DNA of 56,977 nucleotides from Planctomycetaceae bacterium (GTDB lineage: Bacteria > Planctomycetota > Planctomycetia > Pirellulales > Pirellulaceae). Below are positions 27,334-36,021 of the stretch, in pieces. A model generated the notes under the pieces. The model saw only the letters and a program-made list of their open reading frames with translations. It was not told the origin of the DNA and did no database searches. Location of the stretch: assembly GCA_018660825.1 (NCBI GenBank), contig JABJJO010000021.1:1-56977 (forward strand), in the 5' to 3' direction. Numbering within the stretch: position 1 is the first letter of the stretch; every line of letters starts with the position of its first letter. The position numbers were made by a program, and so were the translations under genes.

Positions 27334-28731
27334 TTGGAACCTGCACCCACTAAATCTGCAAGGCATCCGCTAACAAACCAAGCTGATTATCAATCTGGCT
27401 TGTCGCGTGGTGAACGCCAAACGCTGCAACATCTATTCGAAAAAGCACTCGAGTGGCTCCAACACTCCCCACCGAATTATCAACAGACTCTCGCAGGTTT
27501 GGCTCAGTGCATGAAATCGGATCCACAGGCAGCCGTCTACTGCTATGAATATCTACAAACGATTGAAATAGCCTTTACAGCAAACCATCTCCGTTTCAAT
27601 TGGTTCGAGCGACGGAAAAATCGTAAACTCGTCCTAGAAATCGAGCACCTTGTGGAAGCTGAGAATTGGCAAGCAGTTTTTCAGCATGCTCCCAAAGCCA
27701 TTTATCATAATCCGCGACACGCACAGCTATTGACGCTCCTTGCTGCAGCTTGCCAAACAACAGATGCTCCTGACTGTGCCCGAGCGTACTGCCAATTTGC
27801 GTTGAAGTACGATCCTAACTGCCAAGCAACACATAGCCAAATCATCATTAATTACTTGGCGACGGGACAATTTGATGATGCCAAAGAACATTGGTTGCAG
27901 TTGCGCACTCGCAAGACATTTACACTTAACCAATTACAACAACTCGAACAGGCACTTCCAGTTGAAATCCAAACAACCCTCCCCTCTCTAAAACTTGCAA
28001 CCGAAGTTAATCAATTGGATAAGCAATTGTCCCAAGATCCTCAAGATGAAAAGGCTTGGCACCAACTGTGCAAACTTTACCAAGACAATCAACTGTTCTC
28101 TCGTGCACTGGAATGTTGCCAATTAGCGAACCAAGCATTAGGTAAAAATACGGAGTGGGAACAATTGAGTTTACAATTACGCAAACAACAAGCTGAGGAC
28201 AGGATCCGTTTTTACGAACGAACAAACCCAGCTTCTTCGAATTTTGCATCTCCGGGGCTTATGGGTGAATTAACGGATGAATTGGTACGAGTGCGCGCGG
28301 AATATTATCAAGCACGTTGCACAACATTGCCTAACGAAAAAAACAATTTCGTTCGCCTCGCTTGGTGTTTATCTGAAGCGGACAATTCCTACGAGGCGTT
28401 AAAAGTTTTCAATAATATCGACCTCAGTCAACTCACTCCGCGATGGTCGGTTATCGCTTTGCTCGGCCAGGGCGAAACAGAACAACGATTACGCCAGTTC
28501 GACAAAGCACTAGCAGCATTTAAAAACGCACTGAATATCTTCGAACAATCCCTAGAGGCCATACAACAAAGTGATCCTGAATTAGTTGATATCCCTACCT
28601 TGCAACACGAACAAATAGGGCTGAGGCTGCTCAAAAGATCCAAACTATTGGCCCAAGCGATGGATTTACCTGAAATCACTCAACAATGCGCCGTGATCGC
28701 TAAAAAAACCTCGCTATCTATAGATATCTGA
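27334..28731 (+). CDS. Tetratricopeptide repeat protein
   Basis: 465 residues, no signal peptide. Helical repeats with TPR spacing are visible, for example HAQLLTLLAAACQTTDAPDCARAY, KAWHQLCKLYQDNQ plus LFSRALECCQLA, and RLAWCLSEADNSYEALKVF then GQGETEQRLRQFDKALAAF. TPR domains mediate protein contacts; no enzymatic domain is seen. The start is TTG with AGGAT eight bases upstream; the next in-frame ATG is far inside. It is rich in Gln. Function unknown. Confidence 0.78.
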   Translation: MEPAPTKSARHPLTNQADYQSGLSRGERQTLQHLFEKALEWLQHSPPNYQQTLAGLAQCMKSDPQAAVYCYEYLQTIEIAFTANHLRFNWFERRKNRKLVLEIEHLVEAENWQAVFQHAPKAIYHNPRHAQLLTLLAAACQTTDAPDCARAYCQFALKYDPNCQATHSQIIINYLATGQFDDAKEHWLQLRTRKTFTLNQLQQLEQALPVEIQTTLPSLKLATEVNQLDKQLSQDPQDEKAWHQLCKLYQDNQLFSRALECCQLANQALGKNTEWEQLSLQLRKQQAEDRIRFYERTNPASSNFASPGLMGELTDELVRVRAEYYQARCTTLPNEKNNFVRLAWCLSEADNSYEALKVFNNIDLSQLTPRWSVIALLGQGETEQRLRQFDKALAAFKNALNIFEQSLEAIQQSDPELVDIPTLQHEQIGLRLLKRSKLLAQAMDLPEITQQCAVIAKKTSLSIDI

Positions 28732-28820
28732 GCAATTCAGCGCCTAGACAAAACGCAAGTTTTAGTCGATAAATGATGTTTCGACAAAATTCAAAATACG
28801 TCGACATTCGATAAAACATT

Positions 28821-28826
28821 TATAAT
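28821..28826 (+). promoter_or_regulatory. Possible -10 element for rpsT
   Basis: A perfect TATAAT lies 63 bases before the rpsT start. The nearest -35-like hexamer TCGACA at 28801-28806 leaves only 14 bases, shorter than the usual 16-18, so the call is weak. Confidence 0.3.
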
Positions 28827-28888
28827 CACATCGTAAGTACATTTAGAGACCCTGGTCTAAGAACGCTAGTTAGCCCAGTTGGAGAATT

Positions 28889-29197
28889 ATGCCAAATTCA
28901 GCAAGTGCAGAAAAACGACTTCGTCAAAATCACTCACGCCGCGATGCAAACCGAGCGACTCGTTCAAAATTGCGCACATACATTCGCCGCGTACAAGAAG
29001 CAACCGAGGCCTACGAAGCTGCCGTTGCTGAAAATGGTGATACAGATGCTGCATTAGCAACTATCAATGAAGCATATCGTGACGCACAAATAAAAATCGA
29101 TAAAGCTGGTGCTAAGAGCCTGATTCATAAAAACAAAGCCGCACGCACCAAATCTCGCCTACAAAAAATGATTAAAAAGGCCAAAGGCATCGCCTAA
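28889..29197 (+). CDS. rpsT: 30S ribosomal protein S20
   Basis: 102 residues, highly basic, binding 16S rRNA in the small subunit. The N-terminus MPNSASAEKRLRQNHSRRDAN and the end region AGAKSLIHKNKAARTKSRLQ are the family signature. A GGAG site lies four to five bases before the ATG. It is slightly longer than the usual 85-90 residues because of an inserted Ala/Glu/Asp-rich helix in the middle. It is a single-gene unit here, as in many bacteria. Confidence 0.95.
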   Translation: MPNSASAEKRLRQNHSRRDANRATRSKLRTYIRRVQEATEAYEAAVAENGDTDAALATINEAYRDAQIKIDKAGAKSLIHKNKAARTKSRLQKMIKKAKGIA

Positions 29198-29296
29198 GAC
29201 GAGCATCGCGGGATACGCGAAGGCTATTGGTTTCCGTAGAGACGGCATCCGTCAATAAATATCGGATGTCGATTTGTGTGAATTCGTGGACGTAGC

Positions 29297-30208
29297 CTAA
29301 TCCCAGACAATTTGCTCTGCGTCAAATACGGGACCATCAACGCAAGTACGTTTGTAGTCCCACGAACCGTCAGATTCTTTGCACCGCGTGACGCAACTAA
29401 AGCAAATTCCGATGCCACATGCCATGGGCGTCTCGAGCGATACTTGACACGGTACACGCCATTGCTGGGCAACCTTAGCAACTGCCTCCATCATCGGCTC
29501 AGGCCCACAGCAGACCACCTGTACGCCTTGATTACTACCGTGTGCTTCCGCGTCCGTTTGCAACACTTGTTCCAGCACTTCGGTCACCAGTCCTTGCACA
29601 CCCGCGGAACCATTATCCGTGCAAATCTGCGTGTCCACACCGATCTTTTCAAAATCGTCAACTCCAGCCAACAATTCAGCATTCCGTGCACCATAGCAAA
29701 ACGTAACCTGCTGGGCCGGTGGACATTCACGTCCAAATTTTTGCAGTCCAAGGTATTCACGCGCCAAACATAAAAATGGCGTCTGCCCAATACCACCGGC
29801 CACCATAATCAGGTGCCTCGTCTCGATTGGACGGAATCCGTTTCCCAATGGCCCCCAAACTACAAGTTGCTGCCCAGGCTCTACATTGACTAACCGAGTG
29901 GTTAAATTCCCCTTCACCAAATAGACCACATCAATATCGGACCAATTTCCAGCATCATCTTGATGTAAATCATAAACTGCCAATGGACGACCTATCAAAG
30001 GGTCATTGCGATCGGCTAACCGTAACATAATAAACTGACCCGGTTGAACTGTGGCGGCAATCGCTGGACAACGGAATCGTAACCTCCAGGTCCCCTGAGC
30101 CACTTCGACATTTTCGATGACGACAACGGTTTCTTGTGCCGAACCGTCCGCGTAAAAATCTGCCTGCAAGGGATTGGATTTCGTACTACGATCCACATTA
30201 GAACTCAT
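29297..30208 (-). CDS. PyrK-like FAD/[2Fe-2S] electron transfer subunit
   Basis: 303 residues of the ferredoxin-reductase family. The FAD domain has PGQFIMLRLADRNDPLIGRPLAVYD, the NAD domain has MVAGGIGQTPFLCLA and VVCCGPEPMMEAV, and a C-terminal [2Fe-2S] motif reads CGIGICFSCVTRC with a later Cys in KRTC. This layout is that of the dihydroorotate dehydrogenase B electron transfer subunit. pyrD is not in the window, so it could serve PyrD or another oxidoreductase. It lies six bases downstream of the pseudouridine synthase gene, so the two are probably co-transcribed. Confidence 0.85.
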   Translation of the reverse strand: MSSNVDRSTKSNPLQADFYADGSAQETVVVIENVEVAQGTWRLRFRCPAIAATVQPGQFIMLRLADRNDPLIGRPLAVYDLHQDDAGNWSDIDVVYLVKGNLTTRLVNVEPGQQLVVWGPLGNGFRPIETRHLIMVAGGIGQTPFLCLAREYLGLQKFGRECPPAQQVTFCYGARNAELLAGVDDFEKIGVDTQICTDNGSAGVQGLVTEVLEQVLQTDAEAHGSNQGVQVVCCGPEPMMEAVAKVAQQWRVPCQVSLETPMACGIGICFSCVTRCKESDGSWDYKRTCVDGPVFDAEQIVWD

Positions 30209-30214
30209 AATTGG

Positions 30215-31300
30215 TTACCTTCGTCGTCCTCGACCCGCGCCTGATTTGCTTGACTTACCTGATTTGCCTCGGCCTGTGAGAGCAGCATGGCGTCCACGAC
30301 CAGAAGACGTACGTTGCCGATTCCCTTTGCTTTGTGTTCGCGGCTTAGAATTACGTGATGCCTCCGACCTGCTCGAGGATGAGCTATCTTTACGTACTCT
30401 TGCTGTTCGTTTTTTCTTGACCCCAGAGGAACTACGGGATTTGGATTTCGTTAGCTTCTTCAACGTTGAAACTTCGCGATAAGTCAGTTCTCGATATGCA
30501 CCTTCAGGTAAATCGGCCAAACGAATGGGGCCAATCGCAATTCGTTTAAGCATCAACACCTTGTGTCGAACTCGGGCCAGAACTCGCCGAATCTCGCGGT
30601 TCTTGCCTTCACTAAGAACCATCTCTAAATCCGTTGTCTTTTTTTGATGTGATTTAATTCGAATCGACTCGACATGCGCTTTGCCATCTGACAAGTACAC
30701 ACCTTCACGGATCTCGGCCAAATCCTCGCGACGCATATCGCCCGCTACTCGAACTAAATAAACTTTGCTGACCTCATAACTAGGATGAGCAATCCGATTC
30801 GCTAGTTCACCATCGTTGGTAATAATAATCAATCCTTCGCTAGAACGGTCTAACCGACCGATCGTGAAAAGATGATTCGCATCTCCAATTAAATCCAAAA
30901 CTCTCAAGCGACCAGCGGGATCGTTGTTCGTGCACAACACGCCGGCAGGTTTGTTGAGCATATAGTATCGCAGGGTGGGGCGAGCAATTTGTTGTCCGTC
31001 CACTTTGATTTCTTGTTCATCCGGATTTACCTTAGTACCTAGCTTTTTGACCACTTGGCGATCAACTTCAACCCGACCTTCCGATATCAACTCTTCACAA
31101 CTACGGCGGCTTCCTAGTCCTGCAGCCGCAAGCACTTTTTGAAGCCGGACTTCGGTACCACCAGCGGCTAATTTACGAGTTCCCCCAGATTTAGAACGTG
31201 ATGTGGGATTTTTGCTAGGACTTGTTGGTCGAGGCCGAACGGGAGCCTGCTTGGGCTGACGCTTGCTCGTTGATCGATTTGTCTTTTTTGCGGGTGGCAT
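30215..31300 (-). CDS. rluB: RluB-family rRNA pseudouridine synthase
   Basis: Converts a uridine in large-subunit rRNA to pseudouridine. After a Lys/Arg-rich N-terminal extension of about 50 residues comes an S4 RNA-binding domain (LQKVLAAAGLGSRRSCEELI). The catalytic domain follows, with the Asp in GRLDRSSEGLIIITND and the family motif EGKNREIRRVLARV. The last 80 residues are a Ser/Arg/Lys/Gly-rich tail ending in GRGRRR, longer than usual and probably RNA-binding. RluB versus RluE or RluF specificity is not certain from sequence alone. Confidence 0.88.
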   Translation of the reverse strand: MPPAKKTNRSTSKRQPKQAPVRPRPTSPSKNPTSRSKSGGTRKLAAGGTEVRLQKVLAAAGLGSRRSCEELISEGRVEVDRQVVKKLGTKVNPDEQEIKVDGQQIARPTLRYYMLNKPAGVLCTNNDPAGRLRVLDLIGDANHLFTIGRLDRSSEGLIIITNDGELANRIAHPSYEVSKVYLVRVAGDMRREDLAEIREGVYLSDGKAHVESIRIKSHQKKTTDLEMVLSEGKNREIRRVLARVRHKVLMLKRIAIGPIRLADLPEGAYRELTYREVSTLKKLTKSKSRSSSGVKKKRTARVRKDSSSSSRSEASRNSKPRTQSKGNRQRTSSGRGRHAALTGRGKSGKSSKSGAGRGRRR

Positions 31301-31388
31301 GGTTAATTTTCTAATCGCAATAAGGTTAATACTACGTCTTTTGTGTGGGGTGTACTGATTACATCGTCATTTTAAAACGGCTCATAAA

Positions 31389-32876
31389 TTAAGCTGGATC
31401 ATAACCATCCGCATAAGGATTACGGTTGCGAGGCATGAATTTACAAAGGGTAATTCCGAAGAAGTAAAGAATTGTCAGGGGACCGGCAAGCATTAACATG
31501 CTCAGTGGATCAGCAGGTGTCAAAAACATCGATGCAATAAAGATGATTAAGATCGCGACTCTCCACTTTGCCAAGTAAGCTTCGATCGTAAACATCCCAA
31601 TCCGTTGTAGCATCAGCATCACCAACGGTAGTTGAAAAGCAATCCCAAAACCGAGCGGCAAAAACATCACGAACCCTAACCACTCACTAATACGTGGATC
31701 TGGATCAATCTCCATCATGCGGTTGTAGCTGAATAGGAAATCTAATACCGGTTCCATCACCACGTAAAATGCCATGGCCGCACCACCAAAAAACAAAAAT
31801 AAACTAAACGGCAAGTAAATGTATACGTATTTCCGTTCGTGTGGATACAAACCAGCAGCAATGAACTGCCAAATTTGATAGAAAAGCCAAGGGCTCGACA
31901 ATATAATTCCACCAATAAATGCTGCCTTGATCCAAATCATAAATCCCTCGTGAGCGTTAAGAGTCTGCACTCTCACATCTACTTTCTCCCAAATCGGCAC
32001 TGTAATAGTTACAGGGCGAGCAGAACGAAGAAAATCGCTAAACGCATTGGTAATAATGAACTTGTTAACTCGGCGGATAGTATCCTCACGAGCAACAGAC
32101 CCCGCGGGCTCGCGTTGGATATGCTGCTCTAACACAGCATACACGGCTCTCACATCAATCGCATTTTCATCCGCATTCTCTAAGCCGAAATCCATCCAAC
32201 TCGACGTCTTCCGCTCAACCTTCTTTTGCACCAATTCTCGCAATGATTCGTTTTTGAAGAGATCCGGCACGTTGGCCCATATATTGAGAAACTCCACAGC
32301 AGCGACCGCTGATACGACGTCAATATCGACAGGTTCGTCTGCCGATTGTACTAGCTCGTTAAACGAATCGAGTTGTTGCTCCGTTAATTTGTCCAATAAA
32401 TATTTCGCCCACTTCTCCTTAGAATTCGATTGAATATGTCGGAAAAACAACAGGTGATTAGATTCACCGTCTTCCTCAATTAAAAAATCTTGTTCTACAA
32501 ACATGTAGCTTTTATATTGCACCGCCCCGAACAGCTGCGGCATGGATTGACGCAAGTTGATGAACAACTGGTCGATTTCAATTTCCATCGTATCGGCGGA
32601 ATAGCCTTCATCTCCGATCATTCCGGCGGTTTCCGCGAGCCTAAAACTATCCGTTCGAACTAAGTCAAATGACCGCTGCTGATAATATTCACGCAACGCC
32701 TCTTTCAAAGGCATTTGAATCTCTTTCACAATATCTTTGGCCAGAAAAATACCAACTCCGACGCCAATCAGTAAACCAATCATCCCACGAAACAAACATT
32801 GTCGTAATTCTTCTAAGTGATCGCCGAAGGACATCGTGGATTCGGAAAACAAGTCTTCCTTGGGATGCTTTGCCAT
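31389..32876 (-). CDS. tatC: Sec-independent protein translocase TatC with large insert
   Basis: 495 residues, about twice the usual TatC. The N-terminal motif MSFGDHLEELRQCLFRG and first helix (GLLIGVGVGIFLA) are normal. An insert of about 230 residues follows, rich in acidic and polar residues, before the rest of the core resumes at IWIKAAFIGGIILSSPWLFYQ. Then IWQFIAAGLYPHERKYV, FLPLGFGIAFQLPLVMLM and MFLTPADPLSMLMLAGP give the remaining helices. The insert falls in the first periplasmic loop. TatC recognises twin-arginine signals; a Tat-type substrate is encoded at 24.5 kb. tatA is not in the window. Confidence 0.93.
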   Translation of the reverse strand: MAKHPKEDLFSESTMSFGDHLEELRQCLFRGMIGLLIGVGVGIFLAKDIVKEIQMPLKEALREYYQQRSFDLVRTDSFRLAETAGMIGDEGYSADTMEIEIDQLFINLRQSMPQLFGAVQYKSYMFVEQDFLIEEDGESNHLLFFRHIQSNSKEKWAKYLLDKLTEQQLDSFNELVQSADEPVDIDVVSAVAAVEFLNIWANVPDLFKNESLRELVQKKVERKTSSWMDFGLENADENAIDVRAVYAVLEQHIQREPAGSVAREDTIRRVNKFIITNAFSDFLRSARPVTITVPIWEKVDVRVQTLNAHEGFMIWIKAAFIGGIILSSPWLFYQIWQFIAAGLYPHERKYVYIYLPFSLFLFFGGAAMAFYVVMEPVLDFLFSYNRMMEIDPDPRISEWLGFVMFLPLGFGIAFQLPLVMLMLQRIGMFTIEAYLAKWRVAILIIFIASMFLTPADPLSMLMLAGPLTILYFFGITLCKFMPRNRNPYADGYDPA

Positions 32877-33256
32877 GATATTTGCCGCAATAATTGTGTG
32901 GTTGGGGTGTAGGCTGAAACGGATTCGAGGGTTTCCAGTGATGCATTAACTTGAAACAAAAGGAAGCAACCGGAAACAACAACACCCTAAGGGAGATTCT
33001 GAGTAAAGACAGCCAATCCAGAACTTCACAGTTGTGAAAAGGCTACAAATTTAGCATACGGATGGAAACTGCCGCACCAGCTCTATCAAGCAATTAACTT
33101 AACACTTGGATTATAACATGTGCCCCAATAATAGCCAATATGCCAAATAACTCTCGAACGGGTGCCGTTCATGTCGATTCGTGGTTGGATTTGTATTTCC
33201 TCTTTTGCTCAAGATTCGTATACTTCTACGACTGTCAAACAAGATCGCTGGAATTT
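32877..33256. other. Intergenic region between tatC and the lipoprotein gene
   Basis: 380 bases between divergent genes. It should hold both promoters. No strong promoter hexamers, repeats or terminators were seen. Frames entering from upstream of 33257 lack protein-like sequence. Confidence 0.4.
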
Positions 33257-33523
33257 ATGCAACAAAAACGGACCACTATCGCGTTGACCTTCGCCATACT
33301 CGCGAGCACACTGCTCTGCGGTTGTCGTCACGTCCAACAACAAATAACGGATCCTCGAGGCGATATTCGGCAACAGCAATATCGGGCAGCCTTGTTTGAC
33401 CCCTATGCACTACCCGAAATCGGAAACGATCAGGGCGGTATGCGGCCACGGGAGTTTTCGCGACCGTTGCCAGAAATTGTTCGTGAGCAAACTCTAGCAG
33501 AACTGTACAATCCGCGGCAGTAA
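33257..33523 (+). CDS. Small predicted lipoprotein
   Basis: 88 residues. A short basic N-terminus (MQQKRTT) precedes a hydrophobic stretch (IALTFAILASTLLCGC) with a lipobox-like end LCGC. The mature protein would thus start at Cys and be lipid-anchored. The remainder (RHVQQQITDPRGDIR, then FDPYALPEIG and RPREFSRPLPE) is Pro/Arg/Gln-rich. The upstream 39 codons of the open frame are not used because the signal sequence starts at 33257. Function unknown; similar small lipoproteins occur in planctomycetes. Confidence 0.6.
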   Translation: MQQKRTTIALTFAILASTLLCGCRHVQQQITDPRGDIRQQQYRAALFDPYALPEIGNDQGGMRPREFSRPLPEIVREQTLAELYNPRQ

Positions 33524-33550
33524 TAGTTGTAAGCGTATACCGTTAAATCA

Positions 33551-33898
33551 TTAAATAGCCGCTGGACCGCGTTCGCCCGTGCGAATGCGAATGCAATCTT
33601 CCATCGGCAATACAAAGACTTTGCCGTCGCCTATTTCACCAGCTTCCCCAGTGCGGCCACCCTGTAGAACCGCAGCAATAGTCGCTTCGACAAATTCGTC
33701 GTTTACAGCAATCTGCAATTGTACTTTCCGTATCAAATTAACTGCCAAGTCATGACCGCGATACGTCTCTGACTGCCCCTTCTGACGCCCAAAGCCTTGG
33801 CAATCCATAACGGTTAGCCGTGAAACCTCGACGGCCGTTAAAGCTTCCTTCACGTCCTCTAAATGACTTGGTTGAATGATCGCAATAATCAGTTTCAT
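33551..33898 (-). CDS. P-II family protein without Tyr51
   Basis: 115-residue P-II paralogue. The fold motifs are present: MKLIIAIIQPSHLEDVKEAL, GFGRQKGQSETYRG in the T-loop, TGEAGEIGDGKVFVLP in the B-loop, and IRIRTGERG at the end. Tyr46 is kept, but residue 51, the uridylylation tyrosine, is Leu (GHDLAVNL). It therefore should not be a GlnD substrate like GlnB at 4.4 kb. It most resembles GlnK-like proteins in role, perhaps regulating ammonium transport, but no amt gene is in the window. A two-residue insertion sits in the B-loop. Confidence 0.92.
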   Translation of the reverse strand: MKLIIAIIQPSHLEDVKEALTAVEVSRLTVMDCQGFGRQKGQSETYRGHDLAVNLIRKVQLQIAVNDEFVEATIAAVLQGGRTGEAGEIGDGKVFVLPMEDCIRIRTGERGPAAI

Positions 33899-34333
33899 CC
33901 TGAGCTGCCTTCTCGAATCAAAAACGAGTTTAGATTATCTCTCGTAGCACACCACTGGTAATAATAAACCTGTGACTATTGTATGCCGTAACGCAAGAAA
34001 TAATAGGTGACCACACTGAGGCTGGCAGTTTTTAGCTAATTTTAATTCAAGCGAACTGACCTCCTCCTGCGTTTCGTTTTCGCGGACAAGCAACGCTGAA
34101 CGACAAGTCATAAGTGGTGGAGGAAACTTCCGTGGAAAGCAGAGTCCGTTTGATCTGAAATACCGTGTCAGGTCGAAACCCAAAGCCACTCAATTCTGGA
34201 GGTTCGCTAACACCAGATAGGCACATTGACCATTTTTCCCATAGATCGTTTGTAATCAAAAAAAACGTCTGCCCATTTCTGAGCAGACGCTTCTTTGCTT
34301 TTTTCAAACCATGAGGTTTACTAGCTAAGTAGC
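33899..34333. other. Intergenic region between porin and P-II paralogue
   Basis: 435 bases. The distal end holds the porin terminator at 34258-34290; the rest should include the P-II promoter. Short open frames on both strands (for example 33935-34189 minus) look like shadows with odd composition. No sigma-54 site with correct spacing was seen. Confidence 0.45.
34258..34290 (-). terminator. Rho-independent terminator after the porin gene
   Basis: On the minus strand GCAGACG's complement forms a perfect 7-bp stem: CGTCTGC (34266-34272) pairs with GCAGACG (34283-34289) around a 10-base loop. It is followed directly by a run of eight U residues. It begins about 44 bases after the porin stop and separates the porin from the P-II gene. 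Confidence 0.85.
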
Positions 34334-35455
34334 TTAGTAAGTCAGGATTGCATCCATACCGAAAGTAACATCAGTGTTGGTATCTGTTTCGTCCCAGTCT
34401 ATTCGAACTTCTGGACGAAGGGTCAAGTCGAAACGAGTTTGAGGTCGGTAGTTAATACCCGTAGTGAACGAGTATTCGCTGTCCGTACCCAAATTAATTC
34501 CGTTTCTCCACCATTCCAGACGAGCACCAACAGTGACGTCATCAGAAACTGTGTAGAACAGGTATTGGTTAACACCAATTTCATAGCGATTTGTGGTATC
34601 TACGTAATCTGTTTGGAATACGTAATCCATTTTTTCACCAAGATTAACCTGCACAACAACACTATGCGTGTAACCATTTTCAGTATCACTGATGTCACCG
34701 AAAGTTGTTACATAGTTAACAGAAAGATTGTCACCAATCGATTTTCCAAGGCCAAGAATACCGTTGCTTCCATGACTTTGGAAACCAGTATCCCAACCTG
34801 AAGAGTAACCGAAAGACAGGTCGACACCAGCCTCAGTAGTCTTGCTAGCTAGCAAACCAGTGTGAGTAAATGGCTCACTGTTGTTCATCGTCTTAGCATG
34901 ACTATAGAAGAAGTTACCTGGAGCTTGAACTACTTCGTAACCAACGATTGTGTAAAACTTACCAACCATAACGGTCCAATCACCAACGTGACCTTCAACG
35001 TACAATTGAGGCAGAGCCCACCCAAAACCGTTACCAGAATCAGCACTATCTGTGTCCCATCCAGTTGTTTGACCAAAGGCACTGGTATTTACAGCGTCTG
35101 CACCGTACATCAAGTCAAAGTGGTATCCAAGTCCAAGGCCTTCAGCATCAGCATCTGAAGCTTTGTCAAATTCGAACCAAACTTGGTGGATCGTGCCTTT
35201 CTTAGGAGTAGTATTAAACAATTGTGTGCTACGATCGTGGTACCCAAATTGAGTCCAACCATTAATTTCAAGTCCTTCTCCATCGCGGTTGAAGAGACTC
35301 CAAGCTTCACCATCAGATGGCGATGCGGCAACATCATCGTTAAGTGTATATGTAATTGGGCTGAAAACAGGCTGTTGCAATTCTTCGGCGGCTGCTGTTC
35401 CGCCAAAAATTGAGAATGCAAAAGCTGCGAGCAATATAATTTGATTGCGTTTCAT
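34334..35455 (-). CDS. Outer-membrane beta-barrel porin (BBP2-like)
   Basis: 373 residues with a signal peptide (MKRNQIILLAAFAFSIFG to TAAAEE). The mature part is rich in alternating amphipathic strands with Tyr, Trp, Gly and Asp and ends in an aromatic residue (AILTY), as outer-membrane barrels do. Motifs such as GWTQFGYHDRST, GKFYTIVGYEVVQAPGNFFYSH and HTGLLASK fit the putative beta-barrel porin-2 group. Expression looks strong: GGAGGA lies nine bases before the ATG and there is a dedicated terminator. Substrate is unknown; the neighbouring P-II gene hints at nitrogen compounds, but that is inference. Confidence 0.85.
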   Translation of the reverse strand: MKRNQIILLAAFAFSIFGGTAAAEELQQPVFSPITYTLNDDVAASPSDGEAWSLFNRDGEGLEINGWTQFGYHDRSTQLFNTTPKKGTIHQVWFEFDKASDADAEGLGLGYHFDLMYGADAVNTSAFGQTTGWDTDSADSGNGFGWALPQLYVEGHVGDWTVMVGKFYTIVGYEVVQAPGNFFYSHAKTMNNSEPFTHTGLLASKTTEAGVDLSFGYSSGWDTGFQSHGSNGILGLGKSIGDNLSVNYVTTFGDISDTENGYTHSVVVQVNLGEKMDYVFQTDYVDTTNRYEIGVNQYLFYTVSDDVTVGARLEWWRNGINLGTDSEYSFTTGINYRPQTRFDLTLRPEVRIDWDETDTNTDVTFGMDAILTY

Positions 35456-36021
35456 TTCCTACGTTCCTCCGTAAAATTTTTTAGGTAAGAAAAAGTCCCC
35501 AGTGAATAAGGTGGCCTTATTTGGAAAGGGCACTAGTTCGCTTTTCCTGCAACAAACGTCTAAACACTTTTTTGTTGCTTGCGCCAAACACTTTGCGCAT
35601 ATAATCCGTCACAGAGTCCAATTCGGAACGAGTCACTACGTTTATTCATCGTAAAAACAGAAGTTCGAACCAAATTTACAGAAGAAACTGGCGTTTTCGT
35701 TAATCTATCCGGATTGCAGCAATCGGACCGATTTCGCGCCTTAAACTCTAACAAATATACCTATTATGCCGTTTGCGATTTTCACTGAATCTGTCGGTAT
35801 TAGATTGATTTATAACTTTTTAAATTCATGTGAGTTACTTCCCTTTTCCAACCACTAAATAACCGATAAATTGATAATCAGCCCCCGCGGCCTCCCCGTT
35901 TATCAGGGCATATGCACGGGCAATACGGCAGCGCGTGTTATGTTGAACAATCAACAAATGTAGCCTACAACTTCATCTATCACACCACCTCCTAGCTCCT
36001 GAACCGAGGACAGACAATCCA
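35456..36021. other. Divergent intergenic region between porin and ftsY
   Basis: 566 bases, A+T-rich. It should contain the porin promoter and the ftsY promoter. A 69-codon open frame at 35579-35788 is not protein-like and is not called. No repeats or convincing regulatory sites were found apart from the GGAGGA ribosome site of the porin. Confidence 0.4.

Noticed and set aside
33140-33256. Upstream extension of the small lipoprotein frame
   Set aside because: The signal peptide with lipobox begins at 33257; the extension would bury it.
33935-34307. Two minus-strand frames between porin and P-II
   Set aside because: They overlap each other and the porin terminator region, and neither has plausible protein sequence.
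35579-35788. 69-codon frame in the porin-ftsY gap
   Set aside because: No ribosome site or protein-like pattern; the region is better read as promoter DNA.
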